Of a stretch of DNA of 64,000 nt, positions 32,709-44,324 are shown one piece after another. The position numbers and the translations under genes were made by a program. Numbering within the stretch: position 1 is the stretch's first letter; each line of letters opens with the position of its first letter. The stretch comes from Arachnopeziza araneosa (Eukaryota; Ascomycota; Leotiomycetes; Helotiales; Arachnopezizaceae). The notes beneath the pieces are model-generated. The model had not been told where the DNA came from. It ran no database searches and saw nothing but the letters and a program-made list of their open reading frames with translations. The stretch lies in assembly GCA_003988855.1 (NCBI GenBank), contig QYAI01000049.1, forward strand, positions 186,001-250,000. Reading direction: 5' to 3'.

Positions 32709-35700
32709 ATGAGGTTACGTGTGACGGTCCGAAGGAATGCCATCCCAGACTTTCCGCTCGTTTGGGCCGTTGACACAGCTTCTTCACCAACAGTCTACCA
32801 ACTTCTGGAGCAGATAAATGAGGTAGCCCCGGTTACTGATGATGATCAATGGGGACTGGAAGACTACGCCGTTGAAATCAAGGGTAGCAACGGCGCAAAC
32901 TATGAATGTCTACACTACCAGCTTGTTCAGAGTGTAATGAAAGACGAAGATGAGATTATGTTCGTTTTGAAAATTGGAATCTTCATCTCTCATTGATCTA
33001 ACTCCTATCTAGTATCCGACCTCTCCTTCTCCAAGATCGAAAGGCAAGATTGGTCTCAGGCAGACATCAGATCAGCGCTGATGGCAGACACATCTACGAT
33101 GGTATCCCGCTTGGGCGGCCAAAATTGAAGAGAATTAGGGATCGTCCTCCTGTCAAAATCCAGTCCCTGAAACGACAGAAGCTACTTGACAATGATGACT
33201 CCGATGAAGAAGAGCCAAAAGCTCTCGAGAGTGCGCGCAAAGACCATTATCGTATCGAGGGGAATCAACAACTAATCTTACATGGCGATTTGGATGATGA
33301 GGACTCGGAGGATGACGAAGACTTTGCTCCTGAAGAACATGAAGATAGTGGCCAAGAGGAGAGTAAAGAGGACACCGAAAGTGAGGATAATTTCAGCATG
33401 GAGACCAAAGAGAACGAAGAACCTGATGTACAATCTGACGAGGAGGATGCTGAAGAGGAAGTAGAGACTATCGAACCTGCCCTGTCTGATATAGCCGATC
33501 CTATTTTCCGAGCTATGGTCCGTAAATTGCACTCGGGCTTTCCTACCTCATCTCTGGGAGTTTGCAAGTTCATCTTGCAGGGGACCGAGGGAGATATGGA
33601 CGAAGCTTATGAAGCTTTGAACCGCGGATTTGTACCTTCCCAGCCCAAGAGCGTTATTGCTGCGATGCCAGAAGAACAAGATAACCTCTCGACGAGTAGA
33701 CATTCTGAGGCGGTGGAAGCGCCAGAAATTCAGGATAGCATGCAAGTTGAGGCTGATATGACAGCTGATTCGCTTCTCGAGCATTACGATCAAAATGGTC
33801 TACCTCCAGGATCTATAAAGTCTGGAAAAGCCTTGAGATTCATGGCTGATGCAATGAAAAGTTCACCACCTTCAGCATCACCATCTCAAACAGAGGCTGG
33901 GGAATCAAGATTTGCAGCAAGGACCAAGAGAAAACCTCTTTTCAAGGCAAAGGGACTTTCCTATGGTCTTACATCAACTCCTGCCATAGACGCGGAATCT
34001 CAAGATGTCGAAGCTAGTAATGATGATAGTAGTGGCAGTAGTGACAGTAGTGATAGCAGTGATAGTTCCGCGTCTGAGGCAGAGGATGACGACGACGAGG
34101 ACAATGAAGACGATGAGAAAAGCAGTGATGAAGATAGTGACGACACGTCATCGGATGGCTCTTCTGATGTTGGCAATGAAGTTGTGAGAACAGTTGATCC
34201 TTCACCAAAGGATGTTGATATCAACATGGATGAAGAATCTTCTTCAAGCGATGAGAGCAGCAACAGCTCATCCAGCAGTGAAGAAGATCGAGCATCCAAA
34301 GGCGTCGACGTCAAGATGGATGGAGGCTCATCCACTAGTGACAGCGAGACCAGCAGCGATTCTTCAAGCGATGACGAAGCACCCGAAGAGAGTTCCAGCC
34401 GACTAGAAACGTCGACGACTGCTATCGAACATGTTGACACATCTTTCCCTCTCGAGAAGCCAATCAAACGCCAAGAGGAGACAAATCCTAGCCCAGGTAA
34501 CGGTAAAGCCACAACCCATGCCAGAAATCGGCGCCGGCGGCACGCGAATTCATTGGAAAGATATAAGAATAAAGGTATCCTACCAGCCGGAACTACGATA
34601 GACGAGTTCATGAAAATTCAAATCACTGAGAAAACTTTGCCTAAAGACGCTCTCACCAAACTCGAAGAAATTAGAGAGGCGAAGTCATTTATCGAGTCCA
34701 ATGATTTTGAGAGAAGGAGAAAAGAATTGCTCGACTCGTTGGCATCCGGTGGTATTGAGGTAGCGCCCCAAACTGCTAAAGCCATATCAAGATCGCCATC
34801 TGATTCTCTCCAACCATCATATTTACAGAACTCATCAGCAGATGCTCAAGTGGAAGACGAGATTCCCAATTCACAAGCATTGCCAACTGTTTTCTCTATG
34901 GCACTTGGAACCAATGAAGAAGACCAACAAATGACAGTCGAACAAGCGATGACTGCTGAAAATCCTACCCCAAGACCGTCAACAGCACCCGAAGTTCCTC
35001 GCAACGACACACATTCAACATCACCGTTACTTCAGCCTACCTCTGTGAAGCCAAGTCAAAAAGATGACGCAAAGCCTCGACGGTCTAGATTAGATATGGG
35101 CGCTGGGAAACGACTTCTTTTTGGAGCCCTGGGCATCAAAACGCCCAAAACGAAAGCAGATGAAGAGAGGGTCAAAAGTGACCTCATGAAGTTCGCTAGA
35201 CCTTTGAAAGCGATAAAACCTGCTGCAGACAATTCCGCTGTCAAGCCATTAGTAGAGGAAGATCCAGAAGCATGGAGAGAAAAAATCAATTATCGAGCAG
35301 TTGAATGTGTTCAAGAAGGCATAAACTTGAGCGAACCTCCATTCCCTTTTGTCCAGCGATGGGATCCTCAACAACAAAGCTCCTGGCTTCAAAAAGGCAA
35401 TCGAGGTGGCAAACGAAAGCAGGAACAGCGAAATCAAGAACAGTACTATGACGATACTCGTTCCACGAAGAAGCAGAAGCAACGGAAAGGAAAGCACTCT
35501 TATGCTGAAGAACAAGAGTATCTTGAGGCGTCCTATGAGCCGAGCTTTCAAGAAGATACTACGGAACTTGAATATGACGACTCTACACAAGTTGAAATTT
35601 CCCCATCCAACGATATCAACGATGAAGTTAGTCAACAGCTAATGCATGATATTCAAGCTCCTAATACTACTACGAATCAGATACCTGAAGATTTGGCATT

Positions 35701-38074
35701 ACTTCCCAAAGACCTATCTTCGCTCCCTGACCTTCAATCTGGACAGGCAAAGGTTGGGATGACCATTGCTTTCGAAAGCTTAGAACTTTCAGCAGCAACG
35801 AATTGGGCACCTCAAGTATCTGCTTATAAAACCGCCATTGTTATTGCATTCGGAGAGGATGGCCTTCTCGAGCTCAGTCTTGCTATGAGAGATCGACAAC
35901 AATCTCAAAAACACTACGACCATGCTACAGGCGAAAGAGTCTATGAAAAATTTGAGGCTCCAGATGATGAAGAGATGGACGATGATGATGGCGGAATACT
36001 CCACATTCCATTTGGTGAGATGTTTCATCCAAAAATCGTGCAGCAGCCACCCACAAACCTCAACACGAACGATGAAAGTCAAATAAATGATATTATGAGA
36101 AACGATTCTCAACAGAAGTCCATTGGAGAGGAAGGATCTCAACCAAAAGATAGTAATCATTCCGAAAGTCCCGAAACCCCAGGCCATGAAGAACTTGCTG
36201 AAGCTCAACTTTCCCATGTGACTGAGACTCCTGTACACTCTGACACTGCAGATGAGCAACCCGACGAGATGGTTGAGGACGCACCAGAAGAATCCTCTAT
36301 CTCAGAGCCTCGGCCTGATACGATCGAGGAAGCCACAGAAGAATCACCCGTCGTTGCTATGACAGAGTCCCAAGACGAAGTACTTCGTCTAATCACGCCT
36401 ACAAGAGAGATATCAGATGAGAACCGTAATATTATCAACACACTGATGAGGGAAGCTGGCTTTCGCTCCAGCGTTCCATCATCTTTATCAAAAGACTCCC
36501 GGCCTAATGGTATCCAGAGTCAAGGCAGTACCACTAATTTCGAGAAGCTCAAAAAGGATATGAGTACACCAACTAATGTTGAAAAGCCCTTTTCACCAAA
36601 ATTTCATGGATTTGGTTCAAGCTCGCCAGCAATGGAGATACGTGAAGGTTCGAAATCGCCAAGTAAGTCACGAGAAGCTCTCGCAAATTCTCCTCCCCAG
36701 GGTACGCAGAAAACATGGGAAACTATTTCGGAATATAGAACGCCAAGCCCGGAAATAGAACAAGAGGAAGAGCAATCTTTGGTTGATGAGGAATCCTCGG
36801 CCTGGATAACTGAAGGCCAGTCAGAATACCCTTCTAGTCCTCCGGCAAGACAAACAGTCGAGTCTGTTGTCGAAGAACAAATGCCAGCCGGCCCTTTAGG
36901 TCTAAAACATGCATCATTCAATAACAAAGCTAGTTTTTTGGCAAAGACAATAATTGAGGATACCTCTGCAGCTCAGATGACGGATCCAGAGAGCGATGCA
37001 ACAAAGAGCTCCAGCAAAACCAAGCGTAAGAGGAAGCGTAAAAAAGCGCGATCCAGTAAAGCCTCGGATTTGTGGCAGCAATTGGAGCCCGTCGAAATTA
37101 AAACTAGTCCTGAAAACAGTAAAGAATCTTCAGTGCTTGCTCTGGGCCTCGATGGCATTGACGATGGACAGTCGCATTCAAGTGTTCAGTATCCTAAATT
37201 AGCTATCCATTCATCATTCGCAAGTCAAGTCACGGATGCAGGCCGACAGCCAGAACCTGATTCAATCTTTGATGAAAGCACAATATTGGGCGGAGATACC
37301 TCAGAGATGGAGGTGGATGCTCCTTTACTTGGTACCAATGAGCTAGATAAAGACCAGAATGACACCGACTTCGCACAACCTCAGGCTGGGGATCAGTCTG
37401 ATGTTAAGGATTCCTTCATCGGCCTCGACTCAGATTCTGGGACCCGTAAGCCAATCAGTTGCACAACCGAGGCTCCCGAGACTGTTCCCGACATCTTAGA
37501 AGATGAACCTGCTTCAGATGACTCGTTTCCACCATTAGAGGTCTTGTCACAGCAACGGACAATTAAGCACGAGAAAGCGATCTCGCCAATGTCAAAGGAT
37601 ATATCCAAGAAAAAGAATAAAGCGGGTAAGAAAAGGACAGAATCTATTCTTATTGATGATGACTCGGATTCTTCAAGCCGATTAACACCAAAACCCTCTC
37701 AATCGAAGTGTCAGATTTTTGAGAGTCCATCATCTAAAAGCAGAGTGTCTGAAGAAGCTTCACTTAAAGCAAGCAATTCTATCCCTCGTGCTTCTAAACC
37801 TCCCGCATCTACTCAGCAATCTGTAATTATAGACCTCTGCGATAGTTCAGAGCCGGACGAGAGCGAAGAACCTGACGAAATCAAACCGTCTAGATTTAAG
37901 AATTACAATGAGCACAGCGATGATGATGAAGACTATCAGGAAGAGGATTCAGGTGGATGGGGTAGCAAGAAAAACAATAGTGTTGGAAGTGTCGAGACTA
38001 ATCGGCATCACACCGCTGGCTCACAGACTTCTTCTGTGAAGCCTTTGCACAAAAGAAAGCCGGTCACAAGATGA
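32709..38074 (+). CDS. Giant coilin-like protein: ubiquitin-like N-terminus, Ser/acidic linkers, Tudor-like domain
   Basis: Two exons, 32709-32959 and 33013-38074, give 1770 residues. The first about 95 residues form a ubiquitin/coilin-N-like fold candidate (MRLRVTVRRNAIPDFPLVW, then VYQLLEQINEVAP, then DEIIIRPLL). Acidic runs follow at about 150-250, and Ser/Asp/Glu-rich arrays at about 418-545. A basic patch RNRRRRHANSLERYKNKG lies near 585. At about 980-1090 the block LLPKDLSSLPDL, VGMTIAFESLELS, WAPQVSAYKTA, then IPFGEMFHPKIV follows the pattern of the atypical Tudor domain of coilin (LLPLL, VGxxIAFKLLELT, YSPDVSDYKEG, then the F-W-x-E-L-x-D-P-R end). The remaining 680 residues are mostly disordered with several KRKRKKA-type basic clusters. 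Coilin organises Cajal bodies for snRNP maturation. The assignment is by domain order and motif likeness only. Confidence 0.75.
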
Positions 38075-39041
38075 ATTTAGGTGGTGTGATTAAGTTTTGC
38101 TTGTAAAGATACCATAGAGCTGTCTGCGACTTTGTTGGTCACGGCTAGGCGCATTTTTGCTCGGGTTTTAAATGTGCCTCTGTTACCAGAGGTAGTGGTA
38201 TTTATTTAATGCGTACAGACTCGAGGTATTCTGCCTCGGCTGAAGTTCCCTCAAATGCGCAAGTATGAGAACCCATCTCAAACCCTCACATCAAAGCCAA
38301 CACCTCCACCCCCGAAAATTGATATTCCCCACCGAAACTAGACAGAAACGCACAGAAAAACCTCCATTGAATCCTTGGTCTTGTGGTTGTGGTTTAAAAT
38401 CATCGCAAGTCGTGTTTCATATCCCCGCCGTCTCGCCTGCTCATTCGCTGGGGCCGGCCTTGAAGTCAAGACCACCGACATGCACTTCAAGCTCTACCAC
38501 CAAAGAACTATCTCTATCCATCCATTCAAGGTTCCCTTTCCGTTCTGTTCCATCCTTATCTCGAGTCAATGTCTTGTTTCAACTATTCCTTCCCTTTCCC
38601 TTTCTTCTTCTTGTTTAGCTTCTGAATGATTCATCACCCTTCTTCGATTTAGGTCACTATTGTTTCTCCCTATTTGCTTCCTTTCGGATCCATTTGAGAC
38701 TTTCGACGCAGGGCCTTCTTTTCTTTTCTTTATCTTTATCCTTATCTCGATCTTTGATTGATTATATTTCATTTATCCACTTCCCGGCCGGTAGATTATC
38801 ACAGAAAAGGATCACAAACGGATCTTGACTTGCGGGCAAGGCAAGGAATTTTAATAAGGACTTGGATCGCATACTATCACCACATCACCTCACCAGTTTT
38901 ATCCCGCCCAATCACGACCCCGCACGTGCTTACACAGCGCCTCTCGTTACCTACCTTCCTACGACTCATCAGCTTCACTTCACTTCTTCTTCCAGCTTCA
39001 TCTATTTCCAGGAGTTTTTGTTTAATTCTCCGAGAGAAAAA
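38075..39041. other. Intergenic interval with pyrimidine-rich leader of the next gene
   Basis: The right half (38530-39040) is strongly pyrimidine-rich and probably promoter and 5' leader of the gene at 39042. It contains upstream ATGs, including one at 38862 that is in frame with the chosen start. No other feature. Confidence 0.5.
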
Positions 39042-39590
39042 ATGAAAATGCGGTTATATGTCGCTATCTTCTTGCCGATTTTCCTTATTGGGGGCGGGAG
39101 TGCGGCAGAAGACCTGATGCCCGGCTTATCGCCCACCGCTGTCCCGCATCCTACTACAAGCCCACATACTCTAACCCGAACTTTCTTGACAACGAAGACG
39201 ACGACGGCGACGAGACCGCCGGAGGCTGTGGTGACTGAAGCTCCGGTTTTTGACGGTGATGTTGATGCTCAATTGCAGGAAGTGCAGGAGAAATGGCATT
39301 TGACTACCTTCTGGAGTTGTGTAACCTTTGGGGCTGGGGATGTGGACTGTGGGTGGTAAGTAAGTTTCTTAGGTTTTGATGGGTGTGAATGGCGGTGGTG
39401 GGGATGAGTGGAGAGACCGGCAGAAGTGAGAATGTGAGTGGCAATGAGAGCTAATGAAGATTGTAGGCATGAGCCGGTACTACCAGGGGGAGATGAGATC
39501 GCCGGTGTGGATGGAAGACCAAGAGCAAGGGATGCGTTGAATGTGGCAGTGGCTATTGGAGGTTTGGCTGTTGGGCTTTTACTCCGATAA
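39042..39590 (+). CDS. Small signal-peptide protein with C-terminal hydrophobic anchor
   Basis: Two exons, 39042-39355 and 39467-39590, giving 145 residues. The start MKMRLYVAIFLPIFLIGGG is a clear signal peptide ending near SAA. A Thr/Pro-rich stretch (about residues 35-70) is likely O-glycosylated. Two cysteines (SCVTFGAGDVDC) lie just before the intron. The C-terminal residues NVAVAIGGLAVGLLLR form a short hydrophobic end that could be a GPI-attachment signal or a membrane tail. No family recognised. ATG 39042 was preferred over the in-frame 38862 because it starts the signal peptide directly in an A-rich context. Confidence 0.75.
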
Positions 39591-39869
39591 TCAAAGAGGT
39601 AAGAAGACTCATTCAAGGCAGCCTTGCAACTTGCTGAGTAAGGAATAGTTTCATGGTCTGATTTGGAAGGCTTTAAAACGGCATATAGGCACCGGTAATG
39701 ATGAGACATGAACAGGATGAGTATATATAGAGCGCGTTGAGTTGCTTGCTTCGGTGTTCCGGTTGCTATAACGAAGTGTATGATCATTAAGACATCCAAT
39801 GATAATTCGCTAGGTTGCAGGCAATTCTAGCCTAATAGGAATTCAATCAGCAATGAAGATAATTCTTTG

Positions 39870-41009
39870 CTACGGCGATTTCGTGATCATCAGTAGTTTT
39901 ATCGGTGCCTTCAACTCGTAGAATGGGCTGTCTTGCTCCGATTCTTCGATGGTTGGCCACTCGACCTCCTCAATCTCCAATGTCCATTTCTTGCAATCAT
40001 TGATAAACTTGTTAAATGTTGCCTCATTTCTCACTGCGGCGCTGATCAATACCTTTAGCCCTTGGAACAATCTGAATAAGTCGTCAAATGTTGCTACCAA
40101 AGCTGGGTTCCCGGTATCATCGTATGTCACATCTGCGCCAATAACAAGATCGACTTTACGTCCTTGGTTCCATTCTGGATGCTCACTGCCAACTAATGCG
40201 TGACCCCAGAGAAGTTCTTTTGCTTCAATCTTTTGAGAGTCTTGGAGGGAATTTAAATAGAAGTTTGTGGGCAAAGCGGCGACGACATCGGAAGACCCAT
40301 CAGTGGACAGGACGTGCGAGGCAGACAGGTGGTGAGCACAAAGAACTGAAAGATAGCCTGTTCCGGCACCAAGTTCGAGAATAGACTTTTGGGCAACGAG
40401 CTGAGGTTTTGCGCAGAGATAGTTACCTAAATGAAGAGCAGCTTCCCAGGTTCGGAGGCCCGTAGTTCCAGCAGCGGCGAGTAAAGCATGGGATTCAAGA
40501 AGAGTAATTGTTGGTATCGGGCCATTTTTGGTAGCCAGGCTGGATAATGTATATGTAACGTATGATTTTTGTTGTGCTGCAGTAATTTCTGACGGAATTG
40601 GAGAAACGATCAAAGAAGAAAGACAATTCATAAGGTCATCTGATATTCCCTGAGAGAAAGGAAAGGTTAGAGCATGTCGAATGAACGTTGTAAAGCAACA
40701 ATACAAAAGTAGCATGAATCGGTAAGAGCCTACTTCTTCTTCCCAATCCTGAATACTCTGCTCGATTCTCTGGGTCAGCTCTTTCAAAGCACGAAGCTGA
40801 TATCGAAGCGGAGGTGCGTGTCTAAGAGCATTCTCGGCGAATAGATTCTTGTAAAGGAACTGCTGAAAAAGATCACTTCTCAGAAGTTCATCGTCTGGGT
40901 AATCCAGCTGGAGATGGAGTTGGAGATACTGGCGACAGAAACGATTCAGCTGTCGTTCCCCTCTTGATGGCAATTCAAGCTCCATCCCAGTCAGCATTGC
41001 TGAGAGCAA
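39870..41009 (-). CDS. EFM3/FAM86-type protein-lysine methyltransferase
   Basis: Seven-beta-strand SAM-dependent methyltransferase of family 16; EFM3 and FAM86 methylate a lysine of translation elongation factor 2 in the cytosol. Model: exons 41009-40734 and 40649-39870, 351 residues. Motifs are the N-terminal FAM86-like helical block (FCRQYLQLHLQLDYPDDELL), TGLRTWEAALHLGNYL, SAM motif I ILELGAGTGYLSVLCA, then VIGADVTYDDTGNPALV. The 84-nt stretch 40733-40650 is open in frame but begins GTAGGC, has CTCTAACC and ends CTCTCAG, so I treat it as an intron; retained, it would add 28 residues. The first of several in-frame ATGs was taken. The gene is divergent from the eS24 gene with 181 bp between. 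Confidence 0.88.
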   Translation of the reverse strand: MLSAMLTGMELELPSRGERQLNRFCRQYLQLHLQLDYPDDELLRSDLFQQFLYKNLFAENALRHAPPLRYQLRALKELTQRIEQSIQDWEEEVGSYRFMLLLYCCFTTFIRHALTFPFSQGISDDLMNCLSSLIVSPIPSEITAAQQKSYVTYTLSSLATKNGPIPTITLLESHALLAAAGTTGLRTWEAALHLGNYLCAKPQLVAQKSILELGAGTGYLSVLCAHHLSASHVLSTDGSSDVVAALPTNFYLNSLQDSQKIEAKELLWGHALVGSEHPEWNQGRKVDLVIGADVTYDDTGNPALVATFDDLFRLFQGLKVLISAAVRNEATFNKFINDCKKWTLEIEEVEWPTIEESEQDSPFYELKAPIKLLMITKSP

Positions 41010-41190
41010 CTATTGCTTTGAAACATTGTTGTTGAAGGTCAGGTTGTGGCAAGCATGGGTAGAAGAATCTAGAGTCACGTGATGACTCCGCTTGACCAGA
41101 AGGCTCTAGCGCTCGCTAAGGGAATCTGCCGCACACAATCGCCATCTCGAAATTTCGAGAGAGAGAATCTACCACCATCGACAAGCAAAC

Positions 41191-41718
41191 ATGGCCGACG
41201 CTCCAGTAACCCTTCGAACTAGGAAGTTCATTCGAAATCCTCTGCTTGGTCGCAAGCAAATGGTTGTGTAAGATCTACCAGCATCTTTTTGCGCACATCT
41301 CGAGGCTGATATTGTGACAGTGACATCCTTCACCCAAACCGGGCCAACATCCCCAAAGATGAACTACGCATCAAGCTCGCCGAGATGTACAAAGCCAACA
41401 AGGACCAAGTCAACGTTTTTGGCTTACAGACACAATTCGGTGGTGGAAAGACAACTGGTTTCGCGCTCGTCTACGATTCGCCGGAAGCCCTAAAGAAGTT
41501 CGAGCCTCACTACAGATTGGTTCGTGTTGGATTTGCGTCAAAGATTGAAAAGCCTAGCAGACAACAGCGTACGTCTCTTCGAATCTTGATGGTTAACATA
41601 TAGGAGAAGTTGGAATGTGCTGACTCGACGGCCTATAGGCAAGCAACGCAAGAACAGACAGAAGACTCTCCGAGGTACGGCGAAGGTCAAGGGTGCATCA
41701 AAGAAAAAGGAGAAATAG
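41191..41718 (+). CDS. RPS24: 40S ribosomal protein eS24
   Basis: Small-subunit ribosomal protein. Three exons, 41191-41267, 41321-41568 and 41639-41718, giving 134 residues (human 133). It reads MADAPVTLRTRKFIRNPLLG, RKQMVVDILHPNRANIPKDE, KANKDQVNVFGLQTQFGGGK, SPEALKKFEPHYRLVRVG, then the basic tail RKQRKNRQKTLRGTAKV. All splice sites are GT-AG and the phases close. The neighbouring methyltransferase gene shares the upstream gap of 181 bp, a likely bidirectional promoter linking two translation-related genes. Confidence 0.97.
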
Positions 41719-44324
41719 ACAACTCTCTTTGCTTGGTTGTGTGGTGGAGGCTACCTGGTGTTGCGGGAATGGGCTACTTCATCTGTACGCATGCATACGC
41801 AATGGTTTTCCAATTGCATAAGGATCTGGGTCATTGGAACGTGATGGCCAATGTTACTTGAGGTCTAAAATACAAAGGCGTTTGCTACCATGTTGTAATC
41901 TTGGTAACAAATAAGTTGAAGCTACACGAACTCCTGGGAATGGATTCAGAATCAGAGAGCCAGTGCTACGCATACTTCAGACGACTGGAAGTTTCCAAAT
42001 CATTTTTATACATTTCATCATTCCGTACGGTGATTTTGTGTACCAATTCCTGTTTAGCATTTTCTTTGCCGGCCATGGAGTAGCATGCGCATACGTAAAA
42101 GATTTGCGAAAGCATTCTCGCCTGTAAGAGCCTTTTCTAGATGCCTACTAATACAGGACAATGCTAGTTTTTAAGCCAAACTCTCTACACATTTACAATT
42201 GTCATGGACAACCCAATCAGCAGCGAAATGTCTGATGTTATTGCTCCTCAAAGCCCGCATATCAATGCTAAGCCCTACAACTTATTCAAATCTAATCCCG
42301 CTATTAATGTCTATTTCGCAACGAAGATGTCCACGGCCCGCCAAGTCTTTGATCCTTCTCCCTGTGCGACGAATGCGAGGACAACAACATCGCCTGTTAT
42401 ACCTGTGGCGTTACATCATCATATCTGCACGAGGAAGTTGAAGATCTCGCTAGTATGGCTGCACACGAGCTGAATCCTTAATTGATAGATAATAAAAACA
42501 CTATCAATTTGAATCTCAGACCCGCAAGATTGTATAAGAAGAAAGCCTTCGCGTACCCATTAGCTTTTAGTATCAGGGAGATCTGGTGCCTCTCAACTGT
42601 TAGGTTTATACATTTAAACAAGTCTTTCAAAATTGATAGCACGAGCTGACACATAGCTATCTAACATATCCAATGATACATCTCAATTTCAGTCTTTCTT
42701 GCCATACAGCAGCTTAAATAAAGGTCGTTCCCATCTAAAAGTGCTTTACCCATTCGCGTAAATCAAAATCAATTCAGCCCATCAAGTTGGAACCAAGCAG
42801 CAAAAGAGCCTATCAAATCCTTAGCTGTAAGAAATTTCCTTCGAATCATAATTTTATCCTAGCGGTTGGATTATTACAGATTGTAGTAGGTGTTCCGTGA
42901 TAGTTGTTTATTGTTGCCAAGTTTTATACCCCTCGACCACTATTTACACTACGGCCACACAATGATTGATCCGAACCCATAGCTATGACTTCCATATCAA
43001 CAATTGATAAGTCTAAGCATCCCATGTCATTGTTATATGTTAGAAAAGGAGGTGATCCAGCTTAGACTTTGGAGAAGGGGGCGAGTTGGTGAAAAGGATG
43101 ATAATCTGTCGAAGTTATGGTTGAATTTTACTTCATTCTTTAATCCTGGTCATATGATCAAATATAGAGTCGGTTGCGTTACTTTGAGATTGACTAACCC
43201 TTTCAGCTGTGAAGATTTGCTGGAGGAAAGTCGATTTCTATTCTGTTCCTTCAAATCCAGGAATCTCTACCTACCTACCTTCCCAGCGCTCCTTACCCAA
43301 CACACCCCACACCAGTCTTACACCGTACACGGCACCTGGCCACACATCACACAACTGTGGTAACGGTATCAGTAGCAGTGACCTCTCAGCACCTCCGTGC
43401 GCGCCATGCCCCCCCATCCTCCTGCCACTCTCGCCGTTTAGGGAAAACGGAAACGGAAGGGCCGAGGGGGAACGAGGCATTGGGGTACGGAGCACACTGT
43501 GTGATGGATGCTCACACACATCTTGCTGTTTCTGGATCTCTGGCGTGACACGAGTATGCTGATGACGGTGCTGTTTTGGTGATTTGCACGTGGTGCCTGG
43601 ATGGGACTGGCGAGTTGAGATATTGGTAAGAGGTAGACGAGGGAAGGGATAAATATTTATGGTCATGTACTGACATGCTGACAAAGTCAGGTGGTCATGT
43701 AGAGAGAATGAGATATTGCATGGTGCTGTAGCACAATGGTTTCGCCGTGTTGACAGAACTTTGTTTAATCTCTCGAAAGACTACAACTTATTCAGTCCAA
43801 TAGTCGAACCACTTGCAAATAAAATTGGTAGTTGAAATAATCTGATTAGTTAGAATTCAAAAACTCGCATTTTTTCAGATCATATTGTTATACGTCTACG
43901 TTCATTTACAAGCTATTACATTAGGGCGGGTCAAGCTAAACAACAGTCCCTCCAGCTCGATAAAAGCATCTCATTGTACAAGGAAGCACTATTCTCCACA
44001 AGTAAACGCCCCTAGCTCTTCTGAGCTGCCCCTTCCGGTATCTCCGAAATTTTGTTCTACCTAATGCTCCTGCCAGCATGACCAAAATTGGGTCTTAATG
44101 TTGAGCCCCAGCAAGTGAGGAAGTGCAGCTTAACCAAACACGAGTCTTGAACCAGAAGGAAACTAATTTAAACAAATGGCCCGCCCATGCGGACTTGAAA
44201 ACCAAACAAAAAGAATACTGAATAAATTGCCACGGGTATTGGGTACTGTGATTTGACAACGATCATCACCCTCTGGAAAATATCTCAAAGAATGTCTTCA
44301 AGGATTGTAGATCTCCATTGTAAC
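41719..44324. other. 2.6-kb gene-poor interval
   Basis: Between eS24 (plus) and the 3' end of the Zn2Cys6 gene (minus). A possible broken small ORF lies at 42204-42481 and is listed separately. The rest is moderately AT-rich in 42490-43200 with CTAC repeats near 43268. No supported gene. Confidence 0.5.
42204..42481 (+). pseudogene. Possible frameshifted small CxxC protein
   Basis: An ATG at 42204 opens MDNPISSEMSDVIAPQ and reads to VFDPSP at about 42360. In a shifted frame the sequence then continues LCDECEDNNIACYTCG, followed by VTSSYLHEEVEDLASM to a stop at 42481. The paired CxxC motifs and acidic helix look protein-like and no acceptor site allows an intron to connect them. Could be a disabled gene, or chance. 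Confidence 0.25.

Noticed and set aside
34000..34611. Ser/Leu-rich minus-strand open frame over the coilin-like gene
   Set aside because: Its low complexity simply mirrors the Ser/Asp/Glu-rich array on the plus strand.
43271..43684. 137-codon minus-strand frame in the eS24-Zn2Cys6 gap
   Set aside because: Overlaps opposite-strand frames, composition is repetitive and no domain is visible.
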